The notes under the pieces are model-generated. The model was not told the DNA's origin. It did no database searches and worked only from the letters and a program-made list of their open reading frames with translations. Position numbers and translations under genes: made by a program. A stretch of 64,000 nucleotides of DNA from Chitinophagaceae bacterium (lineage in GTDB: Bacteria > Bacteroidota > Bacteroidia > Chitinophagales > Chitinophagaceae), in contig JACMLY010000097.1 in the NCBI GenBank assembly GCA_014379345.1, positions 35,649 to 99,648 on the forward strand, written 5' to 3'. Below are positions 38,097 to 46,408 of the stretch, one piece after another. The first letter of the stretch is position 1, and every line of letters starts with the position of its first letter.

Positions 38097-38760
38097 TACC
38101 ATGGATGATGCAACAAAGGTTATTCGGCTGTTAATTATAGACGACCACCAGATGGTGAGAGACGGGATCAAAGTGATGCTTGAATCCAGGACAGAACTTT
38201 TTCAATTCGACATAGATGAGGCGGAGAATGGCGAAATAGGAGTTCAGAAAATATTGAAAAAGTTTTTTGATATTGTTTTGATCGATTACCAGCTGCCAGG
38301 CATGACCGGCACCGAGACGCTCCAAAAGATCCGCTTGTACAAAAAGGACATGAAGGTTCTTGCCTTATCTAACTACGATGAACTGTCTTACGTAAAAAGC
38401 ATGATTGGTGAAGGAGCAAACGGATACATCCTGAAAAATATCGAACCGTCACAACTCATTCAAGCCATCCAGGCCGTGCTTGGCGGCAGTTCTTACTATT
38501 CAAATGAAGTGGCACTCAAATTGATCGATTCCGCCAAAAGTTCTGATGTCATTACGCCTGCTAACAAGAACCGCTTAACAAAAAGAGAACTGGAAATTTT
38601 AAAAATGATTGCCCTTGAGATGACCAATGATGAAATAGCCAAAGGATTGTTTATCAGTAAGCGAACAGTTGATACCCACCGGCAGAACTTGTTGAATAAA
38701 TTACATGTAAAAAATACAGCAGGGTTGATCAAGGCGGCGTATGCTTTTAACCTTGTTTAA
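38089..38760 (+). CDS. NarL/FixJ-type response regulator
   Basis: A 223-residue response regulator. The receiver domain (about 1-130) has IIDDHQ, Asp66 in LIDYQLPGMTG as the phospho-acceptor and LALSNYDE, with Lys in GYILKNIEP. The LuxR-type HTH domain (about 150-215) has LTKRELEILKMIA, then MTNDEIAKGLFISKRTVDTH. It is the cognate partner of the kinase just upstream (8-bp overlap; ATG 38101 is an alternative start). Its target may be the palindrome at 36430. Confidence 0.9.
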   Translation: MNNTMDDATKVIRLLIIDDHQMVRDGIKVMLESRTELFQFDIDEAENGEIGVQKILKKFFDIVLIDYQLPGMTGTETLQKIRLYKKDMKVLALSNYDELSYVKSMIGEGANGYILKNIEPSQLIQAIQAVLGGSSYYSNEVALKLIDSAKSSDVITPANKNRLTKRELEILKMIALEMTNDEIAKGLFISKRTVDTHRQNLLNKLHVKNTAGLIKAAYAFNLV

Positions 38761-38788
38761 CCAATGCCACGATTCGCATCTGACCCCT

Positions 38789-40381
38789 TTATATACTCCA
38801 TGTTCCCTTTAACACCGGCCGCGTTTCCTTAAAACTACCCACTTTACCCATTAAACTATTTTTAAACTCCAGCCGCAGGGAATTGTTCTCAAAATAACAG
38901 GTAACCGCATCACTGTGCGGCGTTTCAAAATACTGCAGGATCATTTCAAAAGTATTTTCATCTTTCCACAATCCTGCTGCTGCAACTTTAGAATTTACAG
39001 TTAACTTATTATTACCATTTACCAGGTTAGGAGGCGCACCAGGAATGACCGTTTCTCCTTTTTCCCAATGATCCAGTCCGCAGGAAATTGTATGTACTTT
39101 GTTATTCTCCTTTAAAGAAAACACGCAGTTATTTCCAGCAAATTTGAGCGAGAGTTCACTGGCGTTCATCTCGTTTTCCTGTAGCTTGAACGGCTTGCCC
39201 GTTATGCCGGGCATGATGGATGAAGTTGTAATTATGGTTGAAGGCAGTAAGGTGAGGGTCGAAAGCTTTTGTTTGAGCGCAGACTGCACCTGCTGATTTT
39301 GGGGAAGGGATGATGGTTTCATACCTGCCAACAAATGAGTCCATGTTTCATTCATGATCGCCTGCATGTTTGATGTTTCACTGGTAATGGCAACTACCGC
39401 ATCATATGCCGGCATAACAATGCAATACTGACCAACAGCGCCGTCACCCCGGTACAGATCATGCCTGCATCGCCAGAATTGGTATCCATAGCCTTGTTGC
39501 CAATCGCTGTTTTCATCTTTCCCCGTAAGCGAAGCATTTGGAACCTGGAATGAAGTAGCTTCTTCCACCCATTTTTCAGACAAAATGCGTTTGCCATTCC
39601 AGTTCCCTTTTTGCAAGTACAGCTGACCAAATTTGGCAATGTCTTCTGTAGTAACCCGAAGTCCATAGGCGCCTGTGTGAATACCTTCAGGACTGATCTC
39701 CCAATCTGCATTTTTAATATCCAGGGGTTCCAGAAGTCTTGGCGTTAAATAATCGAGTAAACTTTTTCCGGTGAGTTTTTGAAGGATGGCGGCCAGCAAA
39801 TACGTAGCACCGGAATTATACAGGAAAAAACTACCCGGCTTGTGTTCAACCGGTAATGATAAAAAAGTCCTGATCCAGCTTTCTGTTCCCGCACGCATGG
39901 TACCCATTGTATCCTTGTCATGCCCCGTGTTCATCGTAAGCAGATCCTTTACACGTATCGCTGCTAAGTTCGGACTGATATTTTGCGGCTGATGTTTGGG
40001 AAAAAAAGAAATGACCTTATCCTCTACAGTCAGTCGGCGCTCGGCAACAGCGAGGCCGATAGCTGTAGACGTAAAACTTTTGCTTAATGAAAAAAGCATG
40101 TGTTTTATATCCGGTTTGTAAGGATCCCACCAACCTTCTGTGATTACTTTGCCATGCCTTACGATCATTAGACTGTGAAGGCCGAGTTTCTTTTGTTCTA
40201 CGGACTTAATAAAAGCCAATATACTTTCCGAAGAAAGTCCTTCCTGTTCGGCTATACCTCTTGGTAAGCCTGTCACTTTTTTAATTTCGGCCAATAAGGT
40301 TTGAGGGATCATTGGAACCAATCCAAAACCTGCGGCACCTAAACTGAGCTGTTTTATAAATTCTCTGCGGGGTGTTGACAT
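38789..40381 (-). CDS. Exported serine hydrolase (beta-lactamase/class C fold)
   Basis: A 530-residue exported protein. The N-terminus TPRREFIKQLSLGAAGF is a twin-arginine signal. The class C/DD-peptidase-like domain has S-x-x-K as Ser98-Leu-Ser-Lys101 (LFSLSKSFTSTAIG) and Y-x-N in FLYNSGATY; the third motif near GDGAVGQYCIV is probably an H/K-x-G equivalent. A C-terminal about 130-residue beta domain of the kind found on estB-like serine hydrolases follows. Substrate (beta-lactam, ester or D-Ala peptide) cannot be told. It is flanked upstream by the 40-bp tandem repeat and convergent with the response regulator. Confidence 0.8.
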   Translation of the reverse strand: MSTPRREFIKQLSLGAAGFGLVPMIPQTLLAEIKKVTGLPRGIAEQEGLSSESILAFIKSVEQKKLGLHSLMIVRHGKVITEGWWDPYKPDIKHMLFSLSKSFTSTAIGLAVAERRLTVEDKVISFFPKHQPQNISPNLAAIRVKDLLTMNTGHDKDTMGTMRAGTESWIRTFLSLPVEHKPGSFFLYNSGATYLLAAILQKLTGKSLLDYLTPRLLEPLDIKNADWEISPEGIHTGAYGLRVTTEDIAKFGQLYLQKGNWNGKRILSEKWVEEATSFQVPNASLTGKDENSDWQQGYGYQFWRCRHDLYRGDGAVGQYCIVMPAYDAVVAITSETSNMQAIMNETWTHLLAGMKPSSLPQNQQVQSALKQKLSTLTLLPSTIITTSSIMPGITGKPFKLQENEMNASELSLKFAGNNCVFSLKENNKVHTISCGLDHWEKGETVIPGAPPNLVNGNNKLTVNSKVAAAGLWKDENTFEMILQYFETPHSDAVTCYFENNSLRLEFKNSLMGKVGSFKETRPVLKGTWSI

Positions 40382-40460
40382 GAAGGGATTATTATTTTTA
40401 AATATAACACTTTGGGGAATTTAATTTTGCCCGGGCATCCCGAGCCTGCCTGCCGGGATG

Positions 40461-40650
40461 GCCGGGGTCTCTAAGATGCTTCGTACCTCAGCATGACAGG
40501 AGAGGGGTCTTAAGAGGCTTCGTACCTCAGCATGACAGGGGAAGAGTCTCTAAGATGTTTCGTACCTCGGCATGACAGGGGAAGAGTCTCTAGGATGTTT
40601 CGTACCTCAGCATGAAAGGGGAAGAGTCTCTGGAATGTTTCGTACCTCAG
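40461..40650. repeat. 40-bp tandem repeat, five copies
   Basis: Five copies with a period of 39-40 bp; the core TCGTACCTC-GCATGACAGG occurs at 40481, 40520, 40560, 40600 and (decayed) 40640, each followed by (G)GGAAGAGTCTCTAAGATG-like sequence. There are no unique spacers, so it is not a CRISPR array. The family also occurs in inverse orientation at 30886-30975. It fills most of the gap before rpiB. Confidence 0.85.
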
Positions 40651-40757
40651 CCGCACAAGTGCGAAAGAGTTATAAGCAACGAAGCCTTGTGACAAAGTTC
40701 TCAACACAATGCCTTTTCTTTGCATTCTTATTCTTTAATCCTAAAAATAAATGGTTC

Positions 40758-41204
40758 ATGAAAATAGGGATCGCTGCAGATCATGGAGGCTTCGCATTAA
40801 AACAGATCATTCAGCCATATCTTGTTTCGTTGGCTCATGAAATAGTGGACTTCGGGGCCTATGAACACAACGATCTGGACGATTACCCGGATTTTGTTGC
40901 TCCCCTGGCAAAGGCGGTGTCCGCAAAAGAAATAGATAGAGGAATTGCGGTCTGTGGAAGTGGCGTGGGAGCTGCCATCGTTGCCAATAAAGTGAAAGGG
41001 GTGCGGGCTTCATTGATCACCGATTATTTTTCCGCTCACCAGGGCGTTGAAGACGATGACATGAACCTGCTTTGCCTGGGAGGACGCATCACCGGCCCTT
41101 CCGTTGCAAAAGAATTGGTCAGGAGTTTTTTAGATGCAAAATTCTCTGGTGGCGAAAAATATGTACGGAGGCTGAATAAGATCATTGCGTTGGAGAGCTG
41201 CTAG
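40758..41204 (+). CDS. rpiB: Ribose 5-phosphate isomerase B
   Basis: A 148-residue RpiB/LacA/LacB-type sugar-phosphate isomerase that interconverts ribose 5-phosphate and ribulose 5-phosphate. Signatures: MKIGIAADHGGFALK, YPDFVAPLAKAV, CGSGVGAAIVANKVKGVRA (active-site Cys) and NLLCLGGRI. I chose ATG 40758 because it starts the conserved core; the open frame reaches back through the tandem repeat to 40572, which is an artefact. It is the first gene of the pentose-phosphate cluster. The phrase hairpin at 41204 begins at its stop codon. Confidence 0.9.
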   Translation: MKIGIAADHGGFALKQIIQPYLVSLAHEIVDFGAYEHNDLDDYPDFVAPLAKAVSAKEIDRGIAVCGSGVGAAIVANKVKGVRASLITDYFSAHQGVEDDDMNLLCLGGRITGPSVAKELVRSFLDAKFSGGEKYVRRLNKIIALESC

Positions 41205-41277
41205 CTGCTAGTTACTAGATACAGGATCCTGGATTCTTTGTTAGATAACCAGTATCCTGTATCTAGCATCTAGTATC
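41204..41277. repeat. Phrase hairpin, CTAGCATCTAGTATC type
   Basis: Left arm 41204-41232 and right arm 41249-41277 are imperfect inverted repeats of 29 nt around a 16-nt loop, each made of CTAG/ATAC phrases. It begins at the last base of rpiB and ends 40 bp before the HAD gene, so it could form an RNA hairpin inside the operon. Confidence 0.82.
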
Positions 41278-41317
41278 TTGTTTCCAGCATCCAGAACGTT
41301 TGTAAATTGAAAACCTA

Positions 41318-41935
41318 ATGACGTCTATTCCAAAAATTCTTTTTCTCGATATTGGCGGGGTTTTATTGAGTAATGCATGGGGGCATGAATCCAGACAGAA
41401 AGCGGCCGATTTGTTTAATCTCGATTTTCCGGAGACCGAACACCTGCACAATTTTATCTTCAATGTATATGAAATTGGAAAGATCACGCTCGATGAATAC
41501 ATCGATATTGTTGTATTTAATAAGGAAAGAAGTTTCAGTAAGGAAAGCTTCAAAGAATTCATGTTTGCACAATCCACTGAATTACCAGGAATGCTTCAAT
41601 GGCTGAAAGAATGGAAGGCTGCAAATAGGAATACGAGAATTATTTCAATCAACAATGAAGGAAAGGATCTCAATGATTACCGGATCAAGAAATTTCAATT
41701 GCACCAGTGTTTTGATGTATTTGTGTCATCCGGTGAGGTAGGTATGCGCAAACCTGATCCGGGTATTTTTCAATTGGCCATGGGCATTGCGAAGGTAGAG
41801 CCTGGTCACTGCTTTTATTTCGATGACCGTATTATACTTGCTCAGGCTGCTGCCCGGCTTGGGATCAATGCCTATCAGCATCAGGATCCCGAATCAACCA
41901 AAGAAATCATTAAAAAGAGTTTCTATTCCATATAA
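41318..41935 (+). CDS. HAD-superfamily hydrolase
   Basis: A 205-residue HAD hydrolase of the YihX-like subgroup. Motif I is FLDIGGVLL (nucleophile Asp, with Gly replacing the second Asp, as is usual in this subgroup), motif II is IISINNEGKD, the motif III Lys is in MRKPDPGIF and motif IV is FYFDDR. Predicted to remove phosphate from a small metabolite, perhaps a sugar phosphate given its place between rpiB and gnd. It lies 10 bp upstream of gnd on the same strand. Confidence 0.82.
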   Translation: MTSIPKILFLDIGGVLLSNAWGHESRQKAADLFNLDFPETEHLHNFIFNVYEIGKITLDEYIDIVVFNKERSFSKESFKEFMFAQSTELPGMLQWLKEWKAANRNTRIISINNEGKDLNDYRIKKFQLHQCFDVFVSSGEVGMRKPDPGIFQLAMGIAKVEPGHCFYFDDRIILAQAAARLGINAYQHQDPESTKEIIKKSFYSI

Positions 41936-41944
41936 ACAAATCAT

Positions 41945-43393
41945 ATGGCGAACGAGAAATATAAAATAGGAATGATTGGTTTAGGTACCATGGGGCGAAA
42001 TTTATTGTTGAATATGGCCGATCATGGCTTTCCTGTTGCCGGTTATGATATGGACCTTGCCAAACTGAGTTTGCTTGAAACAGAAGGAAAAGAAAAACCC
42101 GTAAAAGGATTTAAGGCAATCAATGAATTCGTAAATAGCCTGGATTCTCCGCGGGTGATCGTGTTGTTGGTGCCTGCCGGCAAGGCCGTAGATGCGGTGA
42201 TCGGAGAATTGCAACCATTGCTGGCTAAAGGAGATATTATTATTGATGCAGGCAATTCGCATTTTACCGATACAACACTGCGTGTAAAAAATTTATCAGA
42301 AAAAGGCCTGCATTTTTTCGGAATGGGTATTTCCGGGGGTGAGGAAGGTGCCCGAAAAGGGCCGAGCATGATGCCGGGAGGAGATAAGGCCGCTTTTCAA
42401 TACGTAAAACCGGTGCTGGAAGCGATTGCGGCCGAAGTGGATGGAATGCCCTGTGTTGTTTATATCGGTCCTGGTGCATCGGGTCATTTCGTAAAGATGG
42501 TGCACAATGGTATAGAATATGCTTTGATGCAGCTGATCAGCGACACCTATGAAATTTTGAGAAAAGGGTTACGGTTCTCCAATGCCGAGATACAAAAAGT
42601 ATTTTCAGATTGGAATAAAGGAAGGTTGCAATCTTACCTGTTAGAAATAACCAGCAATATTTTTTTATATAAAGAAAACGGTTCAGAAGGATTTTTGATC
42701 GATTCAATCAAAGATGAAGCAAAATCAAAAGGAACCGGCAAATGGACTACGCAGATTTCCACTGACCTGGAATTACCCATCCCGACCATTGACCTGGCCG
42801 TGGCATTGAGAAATTTATCGAAATATAAATCTTTACGCACAGCGGTTTCAAAAGAATACAGTCAAAGGGGCCAGATTGCTGAACAGATTGATCCTTCAGT
42901 AATCCTTCCAAAACTGGAACAGGCATTTTACTTTTCAATGGTCACGATCTATGCCCAGGGGATGCACCTGTTGGCAAAAGCCTCTGTTGATTTAGGCTAC
43001 GACCTGAAACTGGCAGAAATTGCAAGAATATGGAGAGGAGGTTGTATTATCCGTGCTGCTTTTCTCGACGTCATTCACAACGCATATAAATCCGATCAGC
43101 AATTGCAACATTTGTTGTTGGATGGACAGTTAAAAAAAATTATTAATGAAACATGCGAACCAACCCGTGAAGTAGTGTCGGAATTAATGATAGCCGGTAT
43201 ATCAATACCCTGCTATGCCAATGCATTAAGCTATTTTGATGCATTGCGAAGCGAGAACATGCCTTCGAACCTGATACAAGCTCAGCGCGATTATTTCGGT
43301 GCCCACACTTACGAACTGGTCGGTAAAGAAGGAAGTTTTCACAGCGAATGGAATCTGGAGCCGGAGGCTAAAATTCAAAATATTCAACATTGA
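41945..43393 (+). CDS. gnd: 6-Phosphogluconate dehydrogenase (decarboxylating)
   Basis: A 482-residue enzyme that oxidatively decarboxylates 6-phosphogluconate to ribulose 5-phosphate with NADP. The N-terminal Rossmann motif is GMIGLGTMGRNL, followed by VLLVPAGKAVD, then MGISGGEEGARKGPSMMPGG and KMVHNGIEYALMQLISDTYE, the family signature with the catalytic Lys. The C-terminal part has IWRGGCIIRA. Length is that of the homodimeric long form. Its stop codon overlaps the TTG start of zwf. Confidence 0.93.
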   Translation: MANEKYKIGMIGLGTMGRNLLLNMADHGFPVAGYDMDLAKLSLLETEGKEKPVKGFKAINEFVNSLDSPRVIVLLVPAGKAVDAVIGELQPLLAKGDIIIDAGNSHFTDTTLRVKNLSEKGLHFFGMGISGGEEGARKGPSMMPGGDKAAFQYVKPVLEAIAAEVDGMPCVVYIGPGASGHFVKMVHNGIEYALMQLISDTYEILRKGLRFSNAEIQKVFSDWNKGRLQSYLLEITSNIFLYKENGSEGFLIDSIKDEAKSKGTGKWTTQISTDLELPIPTIDLAVALRNLSKYKSLRTAVSKEYSQRGQIAEQIDPSVILPKLEQAFYFSMVTIYAQGMHLLAKASVDLGYDLKLAEIARIWRGGCIIRAAFLDVIHNAYKSDQQLQHLLLDGQLKKIINETCEPTREVVSELMIAGISIPCYANALSYFDALRSENMPSNLIQAQRDYFGAHTYELVGKEGSFHSEWNLEPEAKIQNIQH

Positions 43394-44901
43394 AACAAAT
43401 AAAATCTCAACCAACTATTTTTATTATTTATGGGGCTACCGGTGATCTATGTTGGAGAAAACTGGTGCCTGCGCTGTATAACTTATTCCTTGATCAATGG
43501 ATGCCGGAGAAATTTTCCATAATCGGCAGCGGCAGAACGGCAATGACAAGCGAAGAATTCCGATTGAAACTGCTTGATGGTGTAAACCAGTTTTCACGTA
43601 GCGGAAAGGCAGCAGAAGACCGGTGGAGTGAATTTTCGCAACATATTTTTTATGAGGCGGCAGATGTTAACAATTATGAGACCTACAGCGGTATTTGTAA
43701 CAAAGTGAATAATTACGAGCAGCAATGGGATAGCAAACCTTATCTTATTCATTACCTCGCTGTAGCTCCGGCATTGTTTCCAATCATTGCCGAGAACATT
43801 GCAAAAAACAAACTGGCGGAGCATCGTGAACATGCAAGAATTGTAATTGAAAAACCTTTTGGGAGAGACCTTGATTCGGCGAAAGCATTGAATAAATTAC
43901 TCAATGAATACTTCAAAGAAGAACAGATCTATCGCATTGACCATTACCTGGGCAAGGAGACCGTTCAGAATATCCTCGCATTCCGCTTTGCCAACTCGAT
44001 CCTTGAACCATTATGGAACCGGAATTATATTCAGCATGTACAGATCTCTGTAACAGAAAACCTGGGTGTTGAAAGTCGTGGAGGGTACTATGAATCTGCC
44101 GGCGCAATGAGAGATATGGTGCAGAATCATATTTTGCAGCTGCTATGTTTGATTGCCATGGAACCGCCCAATAATTTTAACGCAGCGGAAATGCACGGCA
44201 GGAAAATAGACGTTCTGCACGCATTCAGAAAATTTACTCCTGAACTGATCAGGACTTCTGTTGTGCGTGGACAATATGCAAAGGGCTGGATGGAAGGGAA
44301 AGAGGTACCTGGATATAGAGAAGAGCAGGGCGTTTCTCCTCAATCAAATACTGAAACATTTGCGGCCCTCAAATTTTTTATCGATAACTGGCGCTGGCAG
44401 GGTGTTCCTTTTTATGTGCGAACAGGAAAGCGTTTGCATCAATCTGCATCAATCATAACTATCCAGTTCCGCGACCTGCCGCATTTTGTTTTTCCTCCCG
44501 AAGCGGTTGAAAGCTGGCAACAAAACAGGTTAATCATCAGCATTCAACCTGAAATGAGTATCCGTCTGCAGGTACAGGGAAAACGTCCCGGCCTGGATAT
44601 GGTGTTGAATACAGTAGATATGGTGTTCGATTATAAATCCACCTACGCAAGTTATACACCCGAAGCATATGAAACCTTATTGCTCGATGCCATGACGGGC
44701 GATCAGACGTTATTTATGCGTGGCGACCAGGTAGAGGCTGCCTGGGAATTATTGCAGCCGATTATTAATGTATGGACAAATAAACCTTCTTTGAACTTTC
44801 CAAATTATTCTGCAGACTCCTGGGGACCAGAACTCGCAGAAGCATTAATTGCAGGAGATGGATTTCACTGGTTCTCCCTGCCATTAAATGGAAAAAAATA
44901 A
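43390..44901 (+). CDS. zwf: Glucose-6-phosphate 1-dehydrogenase
   Basis: A 503-residue enzyme that oxidises glucose 6-phosphate to 6-phosphogluconolactone, the entry step of the pentose-phosphate pathway. Motifs: IYGATGDLCWRKLVPALY for the coenzyme, VIEKPFGRD (154-160) and the active-site RIDHYLGKE (182-190). The start is TTG (43390), overlapping the gnd stop as TTGA; no ATG lies nearby in frame, so translation is probably coupled to gnd. The 3' end overlaps pgl by 14 bp. Confidence 0.93.
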   Translation: MKQIKSQPTIFIIYGATGDLCWRKLVPALYNLFLDQWMPEKFSIIGSGRTAMTSEEFRLKLLDGVNQFSRSGKAAEDRWSEFSQHIFYEAADVNNYETYSGICNKVNNYEQQWDSKPYLIHYLAVAPALFPIIAENIAKNKLAEHREHARIVIEKPFGRDLDSAKALNKLLNEYFKEEQIYRIDHYLGKETVQNILAFRFANSILEPLWNRNYIQHVQISVTENLGVESRGGYYESAGAMRDMVQNHILQLLCLIAMEPPNNFNAAEMHGRKIDVLHAFRKFTPELIRTSVVRGQYAKGWMEGKEVPGYREEQGVSPQSNTETFAALKFFIDNWRWQGVPFYVRTGKRLHQSASIITIQFRDLPHFVFPPEAVESWQQNRLIISIQPEMSIRLQVQGKRPGLDMVLNTVDMVFDYKSTYASYTPEAYETLLLDAMTGDQTLFMRGDQVEAAWELLQPIINVWTNKPSLNFPNYSADSWGPELAEALIAGDGFHWFSLPLNGKK

Positions 44902-45640
44902 TAGTATGAGCTTGAATATTTATCAATCGGTAGATGAGTTAATCAAAATAATGGCAGATGATTTAATGAAAAAAGTGAACGCAGCCATTGACAATGCAGG
45001 CGAATGTAATGTTGTGTTATCCGGTGGAAGTTCGCCCGGACGTTTGTATGAATTGCTGGCTTCCTATCCCTATAAATCGGAGATCAATTGGGATAATATT
45101 TATTTTTTCTTTGGTGATGAACGGTGCGTTCCTTTTAATGATCCCGCTAACAATGGCCTCATGGTAAAGAAAACATTGTTTGAACCACTGAAGATCGCCG
45201 ACTCAAGGATATTTTACATCTCAACTCTTCAGACGCCCGAAGAGGCCGCGAGAAAATATGCAAAACGTATCATTGCTCACTTCAGAGATAAGCCCATCCG
45301 TTTTGATCTGATCTTGCTGGGGCTTGGTGACGATGCCCATACCGCATCTCTATTTCCGCATACAACGGTTTTACGCGAGCAAAAAGCGCTTGTTAGCGCC
45401 GTTCATCTGGAAAAGCCAACCTCCTCGCGTATCACCATGACGGCTCCGCTGATCAATGAAGCGCAGGACATTTTCTTTTTGGTATATGGCGAAAATAAAG
45501 CCCAGGCAGTAAAGAATGTATTAGAGGGAGTGAAGAATCAAGACGAATACCCGGCTCAACTCATTCATCCGGAAGATGGAAACATTCATTGGTTTTTAGA
45601 TGAGCATGCGGCACGTCTTCTGGATCGCGTTTCCGGATAA
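44888..45640 (+). CDS. pgl: 6-Phosphogluconolactonase
   Basis: A 250-residue DevB/Pgl-type enzyme that hydrolyses 6-phosphogluconolactone to 6-phosphogluconate. Signatures: NVVLSGGSSPGRLYELLAS, FFFGDERCVPFNDPANN and LILLGLGDDAHTASLFPHT. The start at 44888 overlaps zwf by 14 bp; ATG 44906 is an alternative. It is the last gene of the pentose-phosphate operon; the next hairpin terminator is 137 bp after its stop. Confidence 0.92.
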   Translation: MEKNNSMSLNIYQSVDELIKIMADDLMKKVNAAIDNAGECNVVLSGGSSPGRLYELLASYPYKSEINWDNIYFFFGDERCVPFNDPANNGLMVKKTLFEPLKIADSRIFYISTLQTPEEAARKYAKRIIAHFRDKPIRFDLILLGLGDDAHTASLFPHTTVLREQKALVSAVHLEKPTSSRITMTAPLINEAQDIFFLVYGENKAQAVKNVLEGVKNQDEYPAQLIHPEDGNIHWFLDEHAARLLDRVSG

Positions 45641-45776
45641 GCGGCAGATTGGGGGCTTGCAATATTATTCCTTAGAACTCCTGACGCATTCCACAATTCA
45701 CCTAAAAAGGGGATAGGGAGGCTCTGCGAATAAAGTTAACATTACATCGGTTTTTCACAGGATATTAGATATTACC

Positions 45777-45808
45777 GAAGCTGGATTTCTATCCGGCTTC
45801 TTTTTTTA
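45777..45808 (+). terminator. Rho-independent terminator of the pentose-phosphate operon
   Basis: GAAGCTGGA pairs with TCCGGCTTC (one G-T pair) around a 6-nt loop and is followed by seven T. It lies 137 bp downstream of pgl. Confidence 0.8.
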
Positions 45809-45921
45809 TTACGATCATCGATGAGTTATGCATCCGGCTTTGTATGCGATAGAGCATTGGGTTTCAAAATCTGCATAAGACCCTGGCGCGATATTTATAT
45901 TCATTATTATTAAACAATAGT

Positions 45922-46101
45922 ATGCAGCCATCAAAAGATCCCGGAGAACAAAGTTCTTTGCCGGAAGAAACCAAAGAACAGCTCAAAGACGATCGCAAAG
46001 CCGATCAGGAAAAATCTGATCCGCCACTGACAGAAATCAAAGGAGTAACGGCTCCCGAAGAGTATGTTGAACCCAAAGTGGAGAAAGAACCGGAAAAATA
46101 A
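45922..46101 (+). CDS. Small acidic/charged hypothetical protein
   Basis: A 59-residue frame too short to be counted by usual cutoffs. It is very rich in Glu, Lys, Asp and Pro (EETKEQLKDDRKADQEKSDP), with no hydrophobic stretch, so it is likely disordered. ATG 45922 starts it and TAA 46099 ends it. It resembles the small charged proteins that Bacteroidota often make in stationary phase; no family is named. Confidence 0.5.
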   Translation: MQPSKDPGEQSSLPEETKEQLKDDRKADQEKSDPPLTEIKGVTAPEEYVEPKVEKEPEK

Positions 46102-46197
46102 TCCATGATCTTGTTGCATTTGTAAGCTGGTTGCAAACAAGAGTCGTAACCGTCTGGCATAATTATTTAAATTGAACCATCTTATAATACTTTACAC

Positions 46198-46317
46198 ATG
46201 AATAATTTCTTTCGGGCATTGATTGCAGGCTACGGGGCAAAAAAACTAGGTGGTGGATGTTTGGGTACGATCGTTGTTTTTATTATCATCTGGTATGCAC
46301 TGGGGCAATGTAACTAG
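46198..46317 (+). CDS. Small single-pass membrane protein
   Basis: A 39-residue frame: MNNFFRALIAGYGAKKLGGG, then a hydrophobic segment CLGTIVVFIIIWYALGQC. The Gly-rich basic N-terminus followed by one helix looks like a real small membrane protein; I believe similar small proteins occur in related genomes but cannot confirm it here. It lies between the charged small gene and the cytochrome gene. Confidence 0.55.
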   Translation: MNNFFRALIAGYGAKKLGGGCLGTIVVFIIIWYALGQCN

Positions 46318-46408
46318 CCCATAATAAGAGTAAGTTCTACATAAACCTTAAAGGTCTTAAACAGATGGTCTCATCAGGCCTATGCATAAGATCTTCAAAG
46401 TTTCTTTG

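Noticed and set aside
40461..40650. Regular repeats suggesting a CRISPR array
   Set aside because: Units follow head to tail with no unique spacers, and no cas genes are in the window.
40572..40757. N-terminal extension of the rpiB frame
   Set aside because: It translates the tandem repeat, and the conserved RpiB core starts exactly at ATG 40758.
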